Part shown: positions 34,441 to 47,470 of the stretch, piece after piece
Numbering within the stretch: the stretch's first letter is position 1
Layout: each line of letters begins with the position of its first letter
Assembly: GCA_034769895.1 (NCBI GenBank)
Contig: CM068373.1
Location: forward strand, 20,937,967 to 21,001,966
Direction of reading: 5' to 3'
Length of the DNA stretch: 64,000 nt
Origin: Magicicada septendecula
Lineage: Eukaryota > Arthropoda > Insecta > Hemiptera > Cicadidae
Translations under genes and position numbers: made by a program
Notes under the pieces: generated by a model
Databases searched by the model: none
Seen by the model: only the letters and a program-made list of their open reading frames with translations
What the model was told of the DNA's origin: nothing

Positions 34441-37400
34441 TTTTCTGTATCATTATCTTGTCATCTGCGTAAAGCAATGCATTTACATGAATATATTGGT
34501 GAAGTGATATCTTCGTGTCAACTTTAGCTGTCCATCGCCGAAATATGTCGTCCATGTGGATATTGAAAAAGTGTCGGTGAAATAGAGCACCCTTTGTCTC
34601 ACACCTTTATTTGTACGAATTTCTTCAGATAATTTACCATTCAGATCCATAAAACCGCTGTCTTGTAATATAAGCTCCTAAGAACTTCAATTAATTGCGA
34701 AGGGAAACCACTTCATTCCATTATATTCCAGAATAGCGAACTTTTTACATTATCTAAAGCTTTCGACACACATATAATGCAAGACGCGTCTCCTAGTTAA
34801 ATTTCCTTCTCTTTCCAATTATTAATTTAAGTGTAAAGATAGCATCTGTGCATGATCTCCCCTTCCTGAAGCCATTTCGTTCTGCTGATTTTAAAGCGTT
34901 AGCTATTGTCTTCAGTCTCCCATTTATTATTCTAGCGTAGACTTTATATATAGTATCCAAAATAGAAATTCCTCTATAATTATCTGTCTTTGTCCGATCT
35001 CCTTTTTTGAATAATGAAATTGCAACCGCATTTGACAGTTCGTTAGGAATTTTGTGTTCTTTCCAACGCATATTAGAAAATGTAATAGATGCAAATGCAA
35101 TAGAATGCTTCCACACTTCAAATGTTCTGTACTTATACCATTTGGACCAGGTGCTTTACGATTTTTCAAGTACTTCAATGTCTGTAGTAATTCCTCGATG
35201 ATCGATCCTGCATGATTAATGTCTTCCTTTTCACTTTCTTTCTCTTCCTCAGCAGTATACCAAAGTTGGGAATAATGCTCTTTCCATGTATCCATTCCAA
35301 TTGGAGTGAAAGATGCTGCTTCTCGTTTCCTACTGTTCAGTGTTTTCAGTACTATGTAAGCCATAAATTGCCTACCATGCATATCATGTTTACTACTTGA
35401 AATAAACCTATCCCATGACTGCCTGTTTAGCTGTCTGACAATCAGTTTTGCCATGTTCCTGGCAGCCTTATACTCTTCTTCATTAGCAGGAGTTGGGGAG
35501 TTTAGGTTTTGAAGATATGCTCTGTTTTTGGGTCCCTGCTTCTTTCACTTCCTCTGTCTATATTTTCAGACCTTTTTTTCATCTAAATCTTCTTTTGACC
35601 CCTATTGCTATTTGGCTGCTTGTATTATTATGTGCTTGATATTATCCCATTTTTGTTCTAAATCATCACTTGTAGGTATCCAACTCAAATGCTTACTCAT
35701 TCTATCTTTATAGAATCGTCGAATACTTTCTTGTTCTAATAAGAATATTGTGCCATGTTCTACCGCTGAGCACCCAAAAACGTGGCATACAAAATACACA
35801 AGAAATAATTAGAATACTACTACTACTAATATTTCCTTACTTACTACCAAATGTACTTAAAATGAACATAATATCTACATGAATATCAAAGGGAGGGGTG
35901 TGAGTACATTAAAAAAGTCTCAATATCACCAATCAGTGAGCAGAGTGGGCCACAGCCCGTTTATTTGAATCTAAAATGAGCCTCGAAATATTTGCAATCA
36001 TAAATCAGTCAGTGAAAAATTAATAAGTGGATTAATTATAACTTATTAAATTATATACCAAAAGGTTATATACTGATTAAACAGTTTACTGAAATTTTAT
36101 CAGTTACTTAAGTTAAAGCAGGGTTAATCGACTAACAAGAACTAAATAGTATCATAAATCAATGCCAGTTTACAAGAGGCAACATACAACATGCAAAGTA
36201 TGAATCGTTCATGAAAGTTTTTCTGTATTATCTTACCCCACAAAGTACTTGAATTCAAAGGCATTAGTTCACATCACCTAAGGTGAGAAATTTGATTTAC
36301 TCTTTTTTTTTTATTTGCACAGTAACTCCTGGAGAGTGTCACTAATTATTACAGTTACTTGACAGTTTGAGATGCTCCGTTCGCGGCCTGCCGCAGCTCA
36401 TCGCGACGTCCGCGTGTTTTTTCAGTTCAGGTTGCGGACTGATGTTGTGTCCATTCCAGAAGATCTTAAAAAAGGAAAATGCAGTAGACGGGTTGATGTT
36501 CGGATTCCTTACTCCCGTACGTCGAACCAAGCTATAAACTTGGTCATCGAGGCATCTAGTTTAAGGGATCCGAACGTGTGGCTCTGCTCACTGAGGCGGT
36601 CTGGTCTATAACTGGGATGGTCTATAACCGAAGCAAAGGGCTGCGTTAGTGAAAGACGTGGCGTGACGTCAGAGGAACTCTTACCAATCAACAGATAATT
36701 GACTTTGGTAGCGCGACCTTTTAAACTTCCCAAATTAAATTTCGTTGTATAGGCGGCCGTTGCAGCCACTTGGCGATAATGCCGAATAATTGCAACAATA
36801 TCTTAAATACTTCTTTATTTTCCTGTCTATTAAATGATCTAAACTTCTTCTGTCTCGTATAAAGTCTTATCGTTGACACTACTAAATAATGATCAGAACA
36901 AACATCAAATCTGTATGTACTCTTGTGTCAATAGTTTGCCTTGCTAATTTCTTACATATAGTTATATAATAAATGAGAGACCTATGTCCTCTTGTTGATA
37001 TTTGTAAATAACTTTCTTACGGTAAAAGGTATTGGTTATTTTTAGCTCGCTAAATTTAGCGATTCTCTAAGAACTCGATTAACATTCACTGTGTCTTCAC
37101 CAAAAACTTCCACTACATTAGAGATAGGCACTTTCCCAACCCTGGCATTTGTATCATCCATAAACAGAATACCAAGGTTTGCATTTTTATCAATTAATCT
37201 TTGGAGTTTCCAATAAAACTCTTCTGTTTAGTCTTTCTTCCCCTCTTCAGGAGCATAAACACCTATTACTACCAGCTGTCCACAATCATACTTTATCTTC
37301 ATGTATATGATTCTCTCGTTTACATAATGACACTGTATTGTACGTCGTTGCCATTTGCTATCAATAAATATTTTCATTCCTTTATGACCTCTAGACTTTT

Positions 37401-37870
37401 TGTTTACTCCACTATAAAACATTGCATAGTTTCCTTCATATATTGAACCTGAATTCTTCTTTTTAGTTTCCGTTACAACAGCAATATTTATTTTAGTCTT
37501 CTCAAATAATCTTACTAATTCATACTCTTTATTAGCTGTACCCCTAACATTCTATGTTGCTACTTTTAAAGAATCATAAATCCATTCGTATTTGTCCTTT
37601 TGCCGTACTTACCATCTGATTTCCAAGGCTCGTATGATTTCTGAAAGTACATATGTTTTTACTAAAGCAGGTTACTGGTCTGCTGTAAAATCCCCAACCT
37701 GGATGACCAGGAACTTTGATTTCGGGGTGCTCTTCCCCTAGACAGTTGCTTTCACCTCAGCTGACGAGCTCTCTCTGCCCGGTCGCAGTAGACTAACTAA
37801 CTTAACCGATGTGTGGAATCGTTGGCCTACTGTAGGCTCCTCCGTCTCCACACTAGATGCACGCCCTAAA
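34440..37870 (-). mobile_element. Near 5'-complete LINE, split by repeat A, 3' end missing
   Basis: On the minus strand, about 37870-37570 resembles a 5' leader. It is followed by an EEP endonuclease (NVRGTANKEYELVRLFEKTK, AVVTETKK, GQLVVIGVYAPEEG, FMDDTNARVG, SDHYLVVS) down to about 36810. Repeat A interrupts at 35755-36803. The linker (RRFYKDRMSKHL) and RT continue with KNRKAPGPNGISTEHLK, FKKGDRTKTDNYRGISIL, KSAERNGFRKGRSCTDAI and the catalytic ALLYADDKIMIQ near 34470. Several frameshifts split the protein. The part after YADD is missing and the sequence passes into a CT-rich tract of the receptor flank. Losing the 3' rather than the 5' end is unusual for a LINE and points to a later deletion or duplication break. 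Confidence 0.8.
35755..36803. mobile_element. Repeat family A, copy 2 (LTR-like)
   Basis: About 1050 bases lie between the endonuclease and RT parts of the LINE. The block begins near CTACCGCTGAGCACCCAAAA and ends near GCCGAATAATTGCAACAATA. It is closest to copy 3 at 61860 and less close to copy 1 at 10284. It has the same CRE-like TGACGTCA and CCAAT boxes near the right end. No protein is encoded. Confidence 0.65.
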
Positions 37871-38083
37871 CATTTTATTGTAATAATTAATGATAAAAAT
37901 TAAATTTAGGAATAGGAAAAACCAATCACTGTCCAAAAGAAACACGACTGTCTTTTTTCTTTCGTGTTCCTTACGTTCTCTTTGATTTTGTCTGATAAAA
38001 GTGTTAATTTAGAATTGAATAATAATGACCTATAAGAATATTTAGCACAATAATTAAGGTATTAATTATTTTATAACTAATAT

Positions 38084-38115
38084 AAACCAAATCAGACTAT
38101 AATCTGATTTGGTTT
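38084..38115. repeat. 13-base perfect hairpin
   Basis: AAACCAAATCAGA and TCTGATTTGGTTT flank a 6-base loop. It lies just outside the Penelope terminal repeat. Function unknown. Confidence 0.7.
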
Positions 38116-38129
38116 GAATTTTGTTTATG

Positions 38130-38570
38130 ACTTCAAGCAAATTATTCGACGGTGGCAACAGAACTTTTATAAAAAAAATTGTGTCAAATTCTGTCCGATG
38201 TTTTCACGGCTGCGGCTTCGATGTTATGAGAACTTCGGCGTACCGGGCTGTAAGGCCATGGTCTAAGGCTGTTTGGTGCAAACGTTTCGGCCGTGCCTTC
38301 GACGGCCATCTTCAGTGCAGAAGGCTGCAAAACACTGACAAAGGTTTAGTAGTCAGTGACCACTGAACTGTGGTTAAGGCTAGTAGCTGTGAGTAGAACA
38401 CCCATATTTATAAACTTTTGGTGTCCGAACGAAGTTGTTGTCTGCCACCACCAGCCAATCAGAAGAAAGGAAAATTCGTTTTGGCTGTTATATAACAAAA
38501 GTGTGCAATAGCGGAGCAGCTCCGCAAGTCTGGCGCAACTGTTTCCAATACTTGTCAACAAGGCTATGAC
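38130..38570 (-). mobile_element. Penelope-type terminal repeat (family 2)
   Basis: Read on the minus strand the order is CTGATTGGCTGGTGGT, TTTATAAATA, CTTAACCACAGT and then the hammerhead-like core CTGAAGA...GAAACGTT. The same order is found at 33060-33284, but the sequence differs enough to be another family. No GIY-YIG or RT coding is seen beside it. Confidence 0.6.
38281..38315 (-). ncRNA. Hammerhead-ribozyme-like motif (Penelope family 2)
   Basis: On the minus strand CTGAAGA is followed by T, a perfect 6-bp stem GGCCGT/ACGGCC with a 7-base loop, and GAAACGTT. TGCA on both sides can pair as stem I. Position 7 of the hammerhead core is free, so CTGAAGA is permitted. The extra T after the box is not canonical. 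Not proven to cleave. Confidence 0.45.
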
Positions 38571-38589
38571 CGGCAAGATAGGTAAGTTG

Positions 38590-38960
38590 ATTGTCAACGC
38601 GTTACCTGTTGCCGATCATTACCTACGCTATTCCCGTCTGGGTTTACCTTGCAGCCGTTCATGAAAGAAAGTTGCAAAGCGTTCTGGATAGGGGTCTTCG
38701 GCTAGCGGGCAAAGCCCCCTATCGATTGCCTTATCGACTTTTGAGAAGTGGACTCGGTGTCCGCTCCTTGGATGACACCGTGCGGCGACTTGCACGTAAA
38801 TTTTACGTCCGAGCTGCGAGGACCCAGGCAAACCCACACATATCCGGCCTTGACAAGTACCGACCTCGTCCAGGAAACGGCCTCGGCACTTACTGCACTA
38901 GAACTGCGTAGTGCGAGCATGCCGTTATTGCGGCCACTAATAAATAAATATTCCGTCTGA
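38590..38960 (+). mobile_element. Jockey-type LINE fragment, RT C-terminal domain
   Basis: The plus strand reads LLPIITYAIPVWVYLAAVHE, RKLQSVLDRGLRLAGKAPYR, LGVRSLDDTVRRLARKFYVR and NPHISGLDKY, the domain after the palm in Jockey LINEs. The catalytic part is missing and the frame ends at 38911. The following 300 GC-richer bases are not recognised. Confidence 0.85.
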
Positions 38961-39339
38961 ACATGACCACTAGGCAGGAGCCCCTTCCGGAGGCTCGGAA
39001 CTAGAAATCCATTGGGATGTTTCACGACGCGCATCCCAACAACTCTGGCGGCGGCGGAGCAGGCACTCGCCAATGCCGGCCATCGCATACTCTTTGAAGA
39101 GAAGAGGCTTCTGCCGATGGCGAGTGCGTATTTCCCTCGCCTGCGTACGGAGTCTGTCCAGAGTCAGAAACATGCATCGATTGCATGAACCGGCAGCGTG
39201 AGTCCCTCTCATTGAGTGGTCTTTGGACGCGAGTTGTGGCGAACCAATAAGAATTCGCCTTTCTTCTGATTAGTCTTTATTATTCAAATGTTTCTGTCGC
39301 TTGCAAAATAAGCCGCTGGTTTGAACTGTACGCCGTGTA
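38961..39339. other. No gene recognised; GC-richer
   Basis: A minus-strand frame of 80 codons (38970-39212) has no recognisable family. It may be the tail of the Jockey-type element. Confidence 0.4.
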
Positions 39340-39950
39340 GAGGTATTTGTTCTGGCACTAGACGTAAGCAGCTTAATGTTTCCTCCAGGTGTAATAACAA
39401 CAAGATGGTGATTTCACATGAGTCAACATGTATTAGCTAAAAACCCACACGGTGTTTGTGGCGCTACCTTGGCAGGAACCCGGGAACTGTGGATTCATCA
39501 TCAGCCGTGGCTCTACAACCCTTGGTGGGTCTTGGCCTGCTCCAAGAGTCAATTCCATTCTTCCCTATTGTGTGCCCTGCGTTTCTAGTTTCTTATGCTC
39601 AGCTTTTCGAGCTCATCCTCTATCTGGTCTTTGAATCTACTTCGACGTCTTCCTCTTTTTCTATTACCCATTGGTTTCTCGTAGAAAATATATTTTGTAG
39701 GCTGTCCTTCCTCTATTCTCTCTATGAGCCCAACCCACCTTAATCTCTATATTTTGATTTTCGTAAAAATGTCCGGCTCTTTGTAAAGATAGCATAGTTG
39801 ATAATTATAGCGCCTGCGCCACATCCCATTTTCTTGTACTCCCCTAAATATTGTTCTAAGAATTCGTGTTTCACAGCAGCCTAGAAGTCTCTCGCTATTT
39901 TTTGTCATTGTCCATGTTTCTGAAGCATGTGTCAGCACTGGCCTGATGTG
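39340..39950 (-). mobile_element. LINE fragment, RT C-terminal block and 3' region
   Basis: The minus strand encodes HASETWTMTKNSERLLGCCE, then RILRTIFRGVQENGMWRRRY, then, in shifted frames, a basic stretch (MGNRKRGRRR-like) near 39660. This is the post-palm end of an endonuclease-RT LINE. Truncated upstream and frameshifted. Confidence 0.75.
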
Positions 39951-41182
<1,232 letters not shown>

Positions 41183-41342
41183 AAACACAAGGAATTTGCT
41201 AGGAAAATATGTAACTGTACAGATGGTGTGACAGGGTTTAGGGGGTGGGGAAGGGTCATTTATATTATAGCTTGTTGTGTGTGAGCAGGGTGGGGGAGAG
41301 GGGTGAAGGGTTTGTTTTAAAATATTTTCTGCCTATTCCGAT

Positions 41343-41419
41343 CTGACGATGGGCTGTGAGGCTTGAAAGCGCTAATCGGGATAATTTTTATATAGTGGTG
41401 TGCAACTGTAATCATTCTG
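41343..41419. repeat. Penelope-like terminal scrap, match to 15661-15708
   Basis: CTGACGATGG, then TTGAAAGCGC, then the 48-base block shared with 15661-15708. The CTGACGA and GAAA elements are present but the stem between them is poor. Confidence 0.4.
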
Positions 41420-41639
41420 ATTATTACGTTATTGACAACAAAGAAATAGTTTCTATGGAAACTCACCGGTTCCCATTATCGATCACGCACCAGCGATCGG
41501 CCGCAAATGTGCGACACGTCCTTATAAGCATTTTCAATGTTAAAATGCTACTTTATCTAATAAAACTTGAAAACGTGTTACCGTTGAAGAGGTGTGCTTA
41601 ATGAGTTCTGACCAGTATTAAATATATTGTTTAAACATA

Positions 41640-42255
41640 GAGTTAAACATTTAGGCTCTATGAAAAGCTTAGCTCGTGAAACCGATGCAGAAATTAATTC
41701 AAGAATAAGCAGTGGCTCAAGACTTTTTGCCATGCACTGAAGACCAAGATCATTGGTAAGGCAGAAATTTCGAAGAAAGTTAAGATGACCATTTTAAAAA
41801 ACACGTATATACCAGTTCTTATTATGGGGCTGAAATCTGGTCTCTAACCGAGAAGCATCCAAAGTCTCTCCGAGCTATGGAGATGAGATGCCTTAGGAAG
41901 GATGAAGGAAAGACAAGAGGAGATTAAGTCAGAAACGCTACTATAAGAGCGAGTCTTAAGTCAGTATATTTGAAAGATCAAATTAAAAAAGCACAGTTGC
42001 GCTGGTTTGGACACGTTCAGAGGATGGTATGGGATAGAGTTCCAGAACAACTGTAGGAGGCAAGAATTGCTGGGAGAAGACCCAGGGGCCGGAGAAGAGT
42101 GACTTGGGAGGACAATGTGAGGCGCTCTCCGTAGAGGCTGGGAGTGTAGTGGAATGAAGCCAAGGCCCTGGGCATGCAGAGACTACGATGGCGAGACCTT
42201 TGCTCAATACCTACACCTTGCCGTAGAAGATAATTGGAATAATAAGAAGACATTT
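41640..42255 (+). mobile_element. LINE fragment, RT C-terminal third
   Basis: Across several frameshifts the plus strand reads ETDAEINSRISSGSRLF, LRAMEMRCLR, IKKAQLRWFGHVQRM, ARIAGRRPRGRRRVTWEDN and LRWRDLCSIPTPCRR. These are the final blocks of an endonuclease-RT LINE, ending close to the usual stop. The copy is old, with many breaks. Confidence 0.75.
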
Positions 42256-42589
42256 TAAAACATTTTATTGTTAATTAAGTTTTAAAAATTAAGTTCCGAC
42301 TCGGGCGAAAACGAATCGGCGTCCATAAGAAACACGGCTGTCGTTCCCTGTGACGATCCATACAGTGCAATCATTATTTGAGCTGCACAAATAAATTTCT
42401 CACCTAAGATTTTAATATAAGTTTAAAATTTGTTCGCCTTGGGGAAGGGGGAACTATTTCGGCTAACATTGATTAACAAACCCCTCCCCTGTAGTAGAGC
42501 TACCTTTGTAGAACTTTACTGTATACAGGAACATACAGACTCACTTTAGTGTTGATTTGCTTACTCGTAATGTTTGCGCTGCCCGCTCT
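42256..42589. other. No gene recognised
   Basis: Spacer between two LINE fragments, AT-rich. Confidence 0.5.
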
Positions 42590-43290
42590 ACTTCTTTCCT
42601 TTCCTTTCCCTGGCGTTATAACCCAGCGGGGGGGGGGGTTTAGCATGCTCAATGGCTTTCTACCATTCCGCCCTCTCATTACACTTCCGTCACCATCTCC
42701 TCACGTACATACATCTTAAATCTCTGCTTCTGCCTCTAATTCTTCTTTCTATCGGTCTCCAATCTGCAGTTCTCTTAGCCATTCTTCTGTCGTCCATTCG
42801 CTTTACGTGGCAGAGCCACTAAAATTCTCCTACTCTTACTAAGCCGGACTATGTCGGCACCTTTAATCAGTTGGTCCAGTTCATGGTTCATTCGAATCCT
42901 CCAGTAGCCGTCTTCAGTTTGTAGAGATCCAAAGAATTTTTTGCACGACCTTTCTTTCAAATGTTCTTAGATGTTGCTCGTCAATGCTGTTAGGCTTTGC
43001 ATCCGTGTGTTACTACCGGTCATATAAGACTTTTGTATATAGTCAGCTTAAGTAGTTTGCTTAACATTCTGGATTTGAGAAGCTTTTCACAAGAGTAATA
43101 ACACCTGTTGCCACGTACGATGCGGGACTTTATTTCACTGCAGCAAGAGTTGTTCTGAGTAATTTGTAAACCTAAGTAAGAAAACTGTTGGAAACGTTCG
43201 ACTGTATAATTTCCAATTGATAGATATGCCTGGTTGTTTGTGACATTCCGTTGGAGTTCCATGTATTTGGTCTTAGCTTCATTTATTTTT
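42590..43290 (-). mobile_element. LINE fragment, RT C-terminal third
   Basis: The minus strand reads YLSIGNYTVERFQQFSYLGL, SEIKSRIVRGNRCYYSCEKL, KLTIYKSLI and, after breaks, WRIRMNHELDQLIKGADIVR and LPRKANGRQKN. The start is the FxYLGxxI block just after the palm. Truncated upstream, and of a different family from the 41.6-kb copy. Confidence 0.8.
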
Positions 43291-43559
43291 AAAACTCTTT
43301 TATGCGCTTCACTATCCAGTGGGCCACTCTACTTCTTTACTGTAAGTTATAAGACGCTAGTCACCTCATTTAATATTGTCATTCTCACTGACACAATGTT
43401 TTTAGGGTCTTATCCATTCTTTCGCATAGTACGTAATTATAGAGTCTTTTGAAAAACGCCTCTATTCAAAAGATTCACACGGTTTATCTTGACTACTTGT
43501 ACTCTTTATACTCAATTTTTTAAACTTGAATACCTTATTACACTGAGATAAAATTCTAT

Positions 43560-43910
43560 AAAATAATGGCAACAACTTTCTTAACTTATGGGAGTGAAAC
43601 TCGGACGATGACGAGAAATGATGAGCGAAGAATATAACAAATGAAATGAAGATTTTGAGGAAAACCAAAGGTTGCACCCTTAGTGATCAAATACGAAATT
43701 AAGATATAAGAACCCAGTTAAACGTATATTCTACGGCCAGAGAAGGACAAATAAAATGGAGGGATTCTATCAAGAGAATGGAAGATATGAGACTACCTAA
43801 ACAACTAATAAGATACATACCTCAAGGAAGACGAGATATAGGAAGCCACCGTGGAAGAGGCGAAATAGGCTGTAAACCTATACCTGGACGTGGGGAAGAA
43901 GAATATAAAT
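43560..43910 (+). mobile_element. LINE fragment, RT C-terminal end
   Basis: The plus strand reads LTYGSETRTMTRNDERRI, MKILRKTKGCTLSDQIRN, KWRDSIKRMEDMRLPKQLIR and PQGRRDIGSHRGRGE. This is the end of an endonuclease-RT LINE, close to the 47.99-kb family. Confidence 0.8.
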
Positions 43911-44307
43911 TATTTCAAAAAGTGATCAGCTTACACTTATTAAAAGCTTGAAAGTAACTGTTTGTACAACACACTACAAACACGACACGCACAAAAATTT
44001 GTAAGAAGGCACTAGGTGTAAACGACCGGATTGTCAAATATTATCAGATTACAACTCAATTTGTATTCCTTACTGCAGAGAGGATTTCAGAGGTGGGTCG
44101 ATACTCCTGTAACTGGTATTTTAACATAATAATGTTGTTTTGATAGTTCATCTTCTTGACGAATCTTGAAAATCACACACACTCTTTGACACAATTATAC
44201 ATAAAACAAACAATAATTCGGATCCCCGCGCCAATTCCCTTCCACCCCCCGCTCAACTTACCAACTAAAAAAACCGTTACAAATTACTGACAGTCTGTCT
44301 CACACCG
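43911..44307. other. No gene recognised
   Basis: Spacer containing a C-rich patch near 44220-44260. Confidence 0.5.
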
Positions 44308-44341
44308 CTGACGAAGGCGCACATCACGCCGAAACGCGTAC
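44308..44341 (+). ncRNA. Hammerhead-ribozyme-like motif (third family)
   Basis: CTGACGA is followed by one A, then stem GGCG/CGCC with a 7-base loop, then GAAAC GC GTA. Flanking CCG and CGG pair as stem I, and AC/GT with the GC between can form a minimal stem III. All three helices of a type-I hammerhead can thus be drawn in one molecule, apart from the extra A after the box. It is probably the end of a Penelope-type element, but no coding part lies within 500 bases. Confidence 0.45.
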
Positions 44342-44499
44342 GGGAAGAAACAAAGTAAGTTCACAAGTGAAAGTTTAATAACCAATATTAAAATAATAAT
44401 GTTTTTAGGCTGGGGGTCATTCCACAAAAATGTAACGTCATCGAAAAATGTCACGCTTCCACACTTTCGATTCCCCACAGTCTAGAAATCTTCGGTCTC

Positions 44500-45655
44500 T
44501 GTCGTTTTAACATGATAGTGTTTATTATATAGTAAATATATTTGTTATATAGTAAATATTTGTATTATATAGTAAATATTAAAAACATTATCATGCTTCG
44601 ATGTTTCGGTTTCGTCGAAATTCTTTATTTTTTTAACGGTTACTTTTGTGGAACAGCTGTAACGGTTACTGAAAAGTCGAAATATCTGTTGTTCCGGTTA
44701 CTCGCGGGATCCTTCCTACACAACTAACGAGTAAAGGCGTACAAAGTAGCAGCTACTGGTACTGAATACTTGCTTCTGCGCATGTGCCGGTTGCCATACA
44801 AGTACGAAACGAAGCAAAACAAAGCGAGGTATTCAGGAAAGGTCTATGCCAGTCAGACGAAGCTGTTTTTAATAAATGATGAAATTTCATACTGATGTTA
44901 CATTTATTCTCCTGTGTTAAGCAGATATATAATACAGATTGTAATAACAAATTATATATTATACTAGTCACCAAATTTCGTAAATTTTAAAAGAGCGAAT
45001 TACATTGTGTTATAACCTACACAGTGGGTGATAGGCCATATAGTACTTTTTGTTAATGTGATTTCGGAGATGATTTTAACTTCACCGCACATCTCACGTA
45101 AATGATAAGATTGTTGTAACGTTCCTGTTTTAAAACACTACACAGCAGTTTTATTTTTGTACCAAGACCTGATAGATAAAATACTACGTTACCTTACTAA
45201 AAACGTTATTTTGATTCGTGCCGTTAATAATACTTTTGTCTTAAAACAAAAACTAAATATATGAATTATTTTATAATACGTTATAATATTATAAGGAAAA
45301 CAGTAAAAATATTTTACCTTTTATTTATAATAATTTATATTATCATAATTATTAGATTATTTAGTCACATATTTAGCTTGTTAATAATATAATAAGGCAA
45401 TATTCTGTTTTTCAGCAATGCTAATTGTAACATCATGACATACTTTATAAACTTTCAAAATGTCAAAAACGCGTACCTAATAAACTGTAAAAAAGCGCCC
45501 CAACTAGCCTCTAACAGAGTGTTAGTAAGTATTTAAAAACATAACGGATGAATAAAATACTGATTTAAAAGTAACCGTTACAAGTAATCGGTATTTGTAA
45601 CGCTTAAATTTGTAACTGCTACTTTAAAATAGTGGTTTTTCACTCCTCTAGTTAG
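44500..45655. mobile_element. Candidate non-autonomous hAT-like element
   Basis: The subterminal motif AACGGTTAC occurs twice near the left (about 44635 and 44660), and its reverse GTAACCGTTAC near the right (about 45571). Such arrays are typical of some insect hAT elements. Clear terminal inverted repeats and a target duplication were not established. No transposase is present. Confidence 0.3.
44521..44580. repeat. Three tandem 20-base units
   Basis: Units with TTATATAGTAAATAT, three in a row. They lie at the left edge of the next candidate element. Confidence 0.85.
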
Positions 45656-46189
45656 ATAGAGATAATTGCGTAGTACATCATGGAGAACCGTTTTGTTTTG
45701 TCCACCGTGAAAGTACACGTGGTAAATGCTTAACACACCTAGACATTACAAGCCTAATCGTAATATCTGATTAATGTTTATGAACATCAGGAACAAACGT
45801 GTGTTTAGCATTATGTTTACGATTTACACGCATTATACATGTCAATAAGTGTGTTAACAGTTTTACGTTTTGTTATTTGGGTATGAGCATAAAATCCACG
45901 ACCGACCAAATGCGGTATTTTGTTAGTATGCTGAACATCTTACATTTCCACAAATATTCAGTATTGGTGTATAATAAATTCCTGTCATTATTTAGTAAGT
46001 AAATAAATGTGTATGAGTGTGCATGTGTATGCGTGCCATCTTTCCTCCTGTGTATGTGGGCACGCGCGCACGTGCAATTCAAGCACCGGTCAGCTGATTG
46101 AACCGTAGCATATGATGGTCCTTATTCTTAGCCTATGAAATAGGTAACTTGGTTAATAGGGGCAAATGTGTGAGTGGCCGGTTGTCGTT
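45656..46189. other. No gene recognised
   Basis: AT-rich, no supported frame. Confidence 0.5.
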
Positions 46190-46860
46190 ATACAATGTTC
46201 TGGCGGCTTATGCAGTTGACGAGCAACCGCCTTCGTTTGCCCAATGTAGTGAACCTTCTCGATGGCAAGACTGAGGACCGCCTACTGCTTAATAAACACA
46301 CACACGAGATGACAACAGAGAGCCAGTCAGTTTGAATCATCGATTTACTGTGTGTTATCAGAGTTGTTTTAAAGCGGTTCAATATAAAATTGTTATTGTG
46401 AATTATTGCGTGTTGAAATCTGCAGGTGGTGACTAGCATTATTTATCGCATCATTGTTAATTAGGTGAATTTATTGGTTGTTATGTTACCGTGTGTTGGA
46501 CATAGGTGAACTTGAAGATGCGTGTTGAAATCTGCAGGTGGTGACTCGCATTATTTATTGCATCATTGTTAATTAGGTGAATTTATTGGTTGTTATGTTA
46601 CCGTGTGTTGGACATGGGTGAACTTGAAGATGCGTGTTGAAATCTGCAGGTGGTGACTCGCATTATTTATTGCATCATTGTTAATTAGGTGAATTTATTG
46701 GTTGTTATGTTACCGTGTGTTGGACATAGGTGAACTTGAAGAATTCTGTAGACAACTGTTTATTGTTGTTTTGTATAATAAAGCGCTCACTAAAGTTGTA
46801 ACTACCAACTTTTCTGTGTTCCGTGCGATTGTGAAATAATATATTGATATACTACATTGG
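46190..46860. other. Possible LTR-type block carrying a minisatellite
   Basis: The block around the 112-base tandem repeat starts near TGTTCTGGCGG and ends near ATATACTACA followed by TTGGTATC, an arrangement that could be an LTR followed by a primer site. There is no second LTR and no coding sequence. Very tentative. Confidence 0.2.
46408..46743. repeat. 112-base tandem repeat, three copies
   Basis: Units start at 46408, 46520 and 46632 with GCGTGTTGAAATCTGCAGG and end with GGTGAACTTGAAGA. They differ by only a few bases, so the amplification is recent. Confidence 0.95.
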
Positions 46861-47164
46861 TATCTTGGCTATATTAGAACAATAAATCTCATTATTTACA
46901 TTAAATCAACTTATATATTTACCGCAACAATTCTATTTTACAATTGCAATAATTATATAGTACTCTTACTCCATAGTTCACAAAATATAGACTATTAAAA
47001 AAATATATCACATGTCTTAAATTAATTAATGACAGGAAGTAAAATACCGTCACTAAAATTATGTCGTTGGACCTAAGTTGATGCAGCCACACTGACATTG
47101 GGGCTAATGAACTTTGGGCTGAGCTCTCTGTATATTAAAATAGAAGGTATACACAAGTTTATTG
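46861..47164. other. No gene recognised
   Basis: AT-rich spacer. Confidence 0.5.
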
Positions 47165-47470
47165 GGCTCTGTTGTTAAAATTTATTCCCGGCTGTTTGGC
47201 CGTGGTCCATTTGGCCAAAGTGGTACATGTTAGACCACAGTACTGTGATTAAGGCTGAAGTTGCGGCTGGTTAGACTGGTTAAGGTAGTGTGTGGTCTAA
47301 CGTGTATTACCCTACGTTAGTACAGCTCGAATTTTACACTGACGATGGCAGTCGACGGTGCTGTCGAAACGTCTGTTTTAGTTGGAAACAATGGACGACG
47401 GCCAAACAGCCGGGAATGAATTTTAACGACATTGACTTGGGCCGTGTAAGCGTATGAAGTACGTTGGGCC
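47165..47470. mobile_element. Penelope-type terminal repeat (family 1), shortened foldback
   Basis: The right arm (about 47332-47425) matches 3882-3979, and only about 40 bases of the inverted left arm remain (TTAAAATTTATTCCCGGCTG at 47174). Between them lies a different promoter-like stretch (CACAGTACTGTGATTAAGG). No coding part. Confidence 0.6.
47339..47373 (+). ncRNA. Hammerhead-ribozyme-like motif (family 1 copy)
   Basis: CTGACGA, T, stem GGCAGT/GCTGTC and GAAACGTC. Compared with the 3891 copy, the stem bases differ but still pair, with two G-U pairs. This looks like conservation of pairing, though one comparison cannot prove it. Confidence 0.45.

Noticed and set aside
41343-41375. Hammerhead motif with CTGACGA
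   Set aside because: The segment between CTGACGA and GAAA does not form a stable stem.
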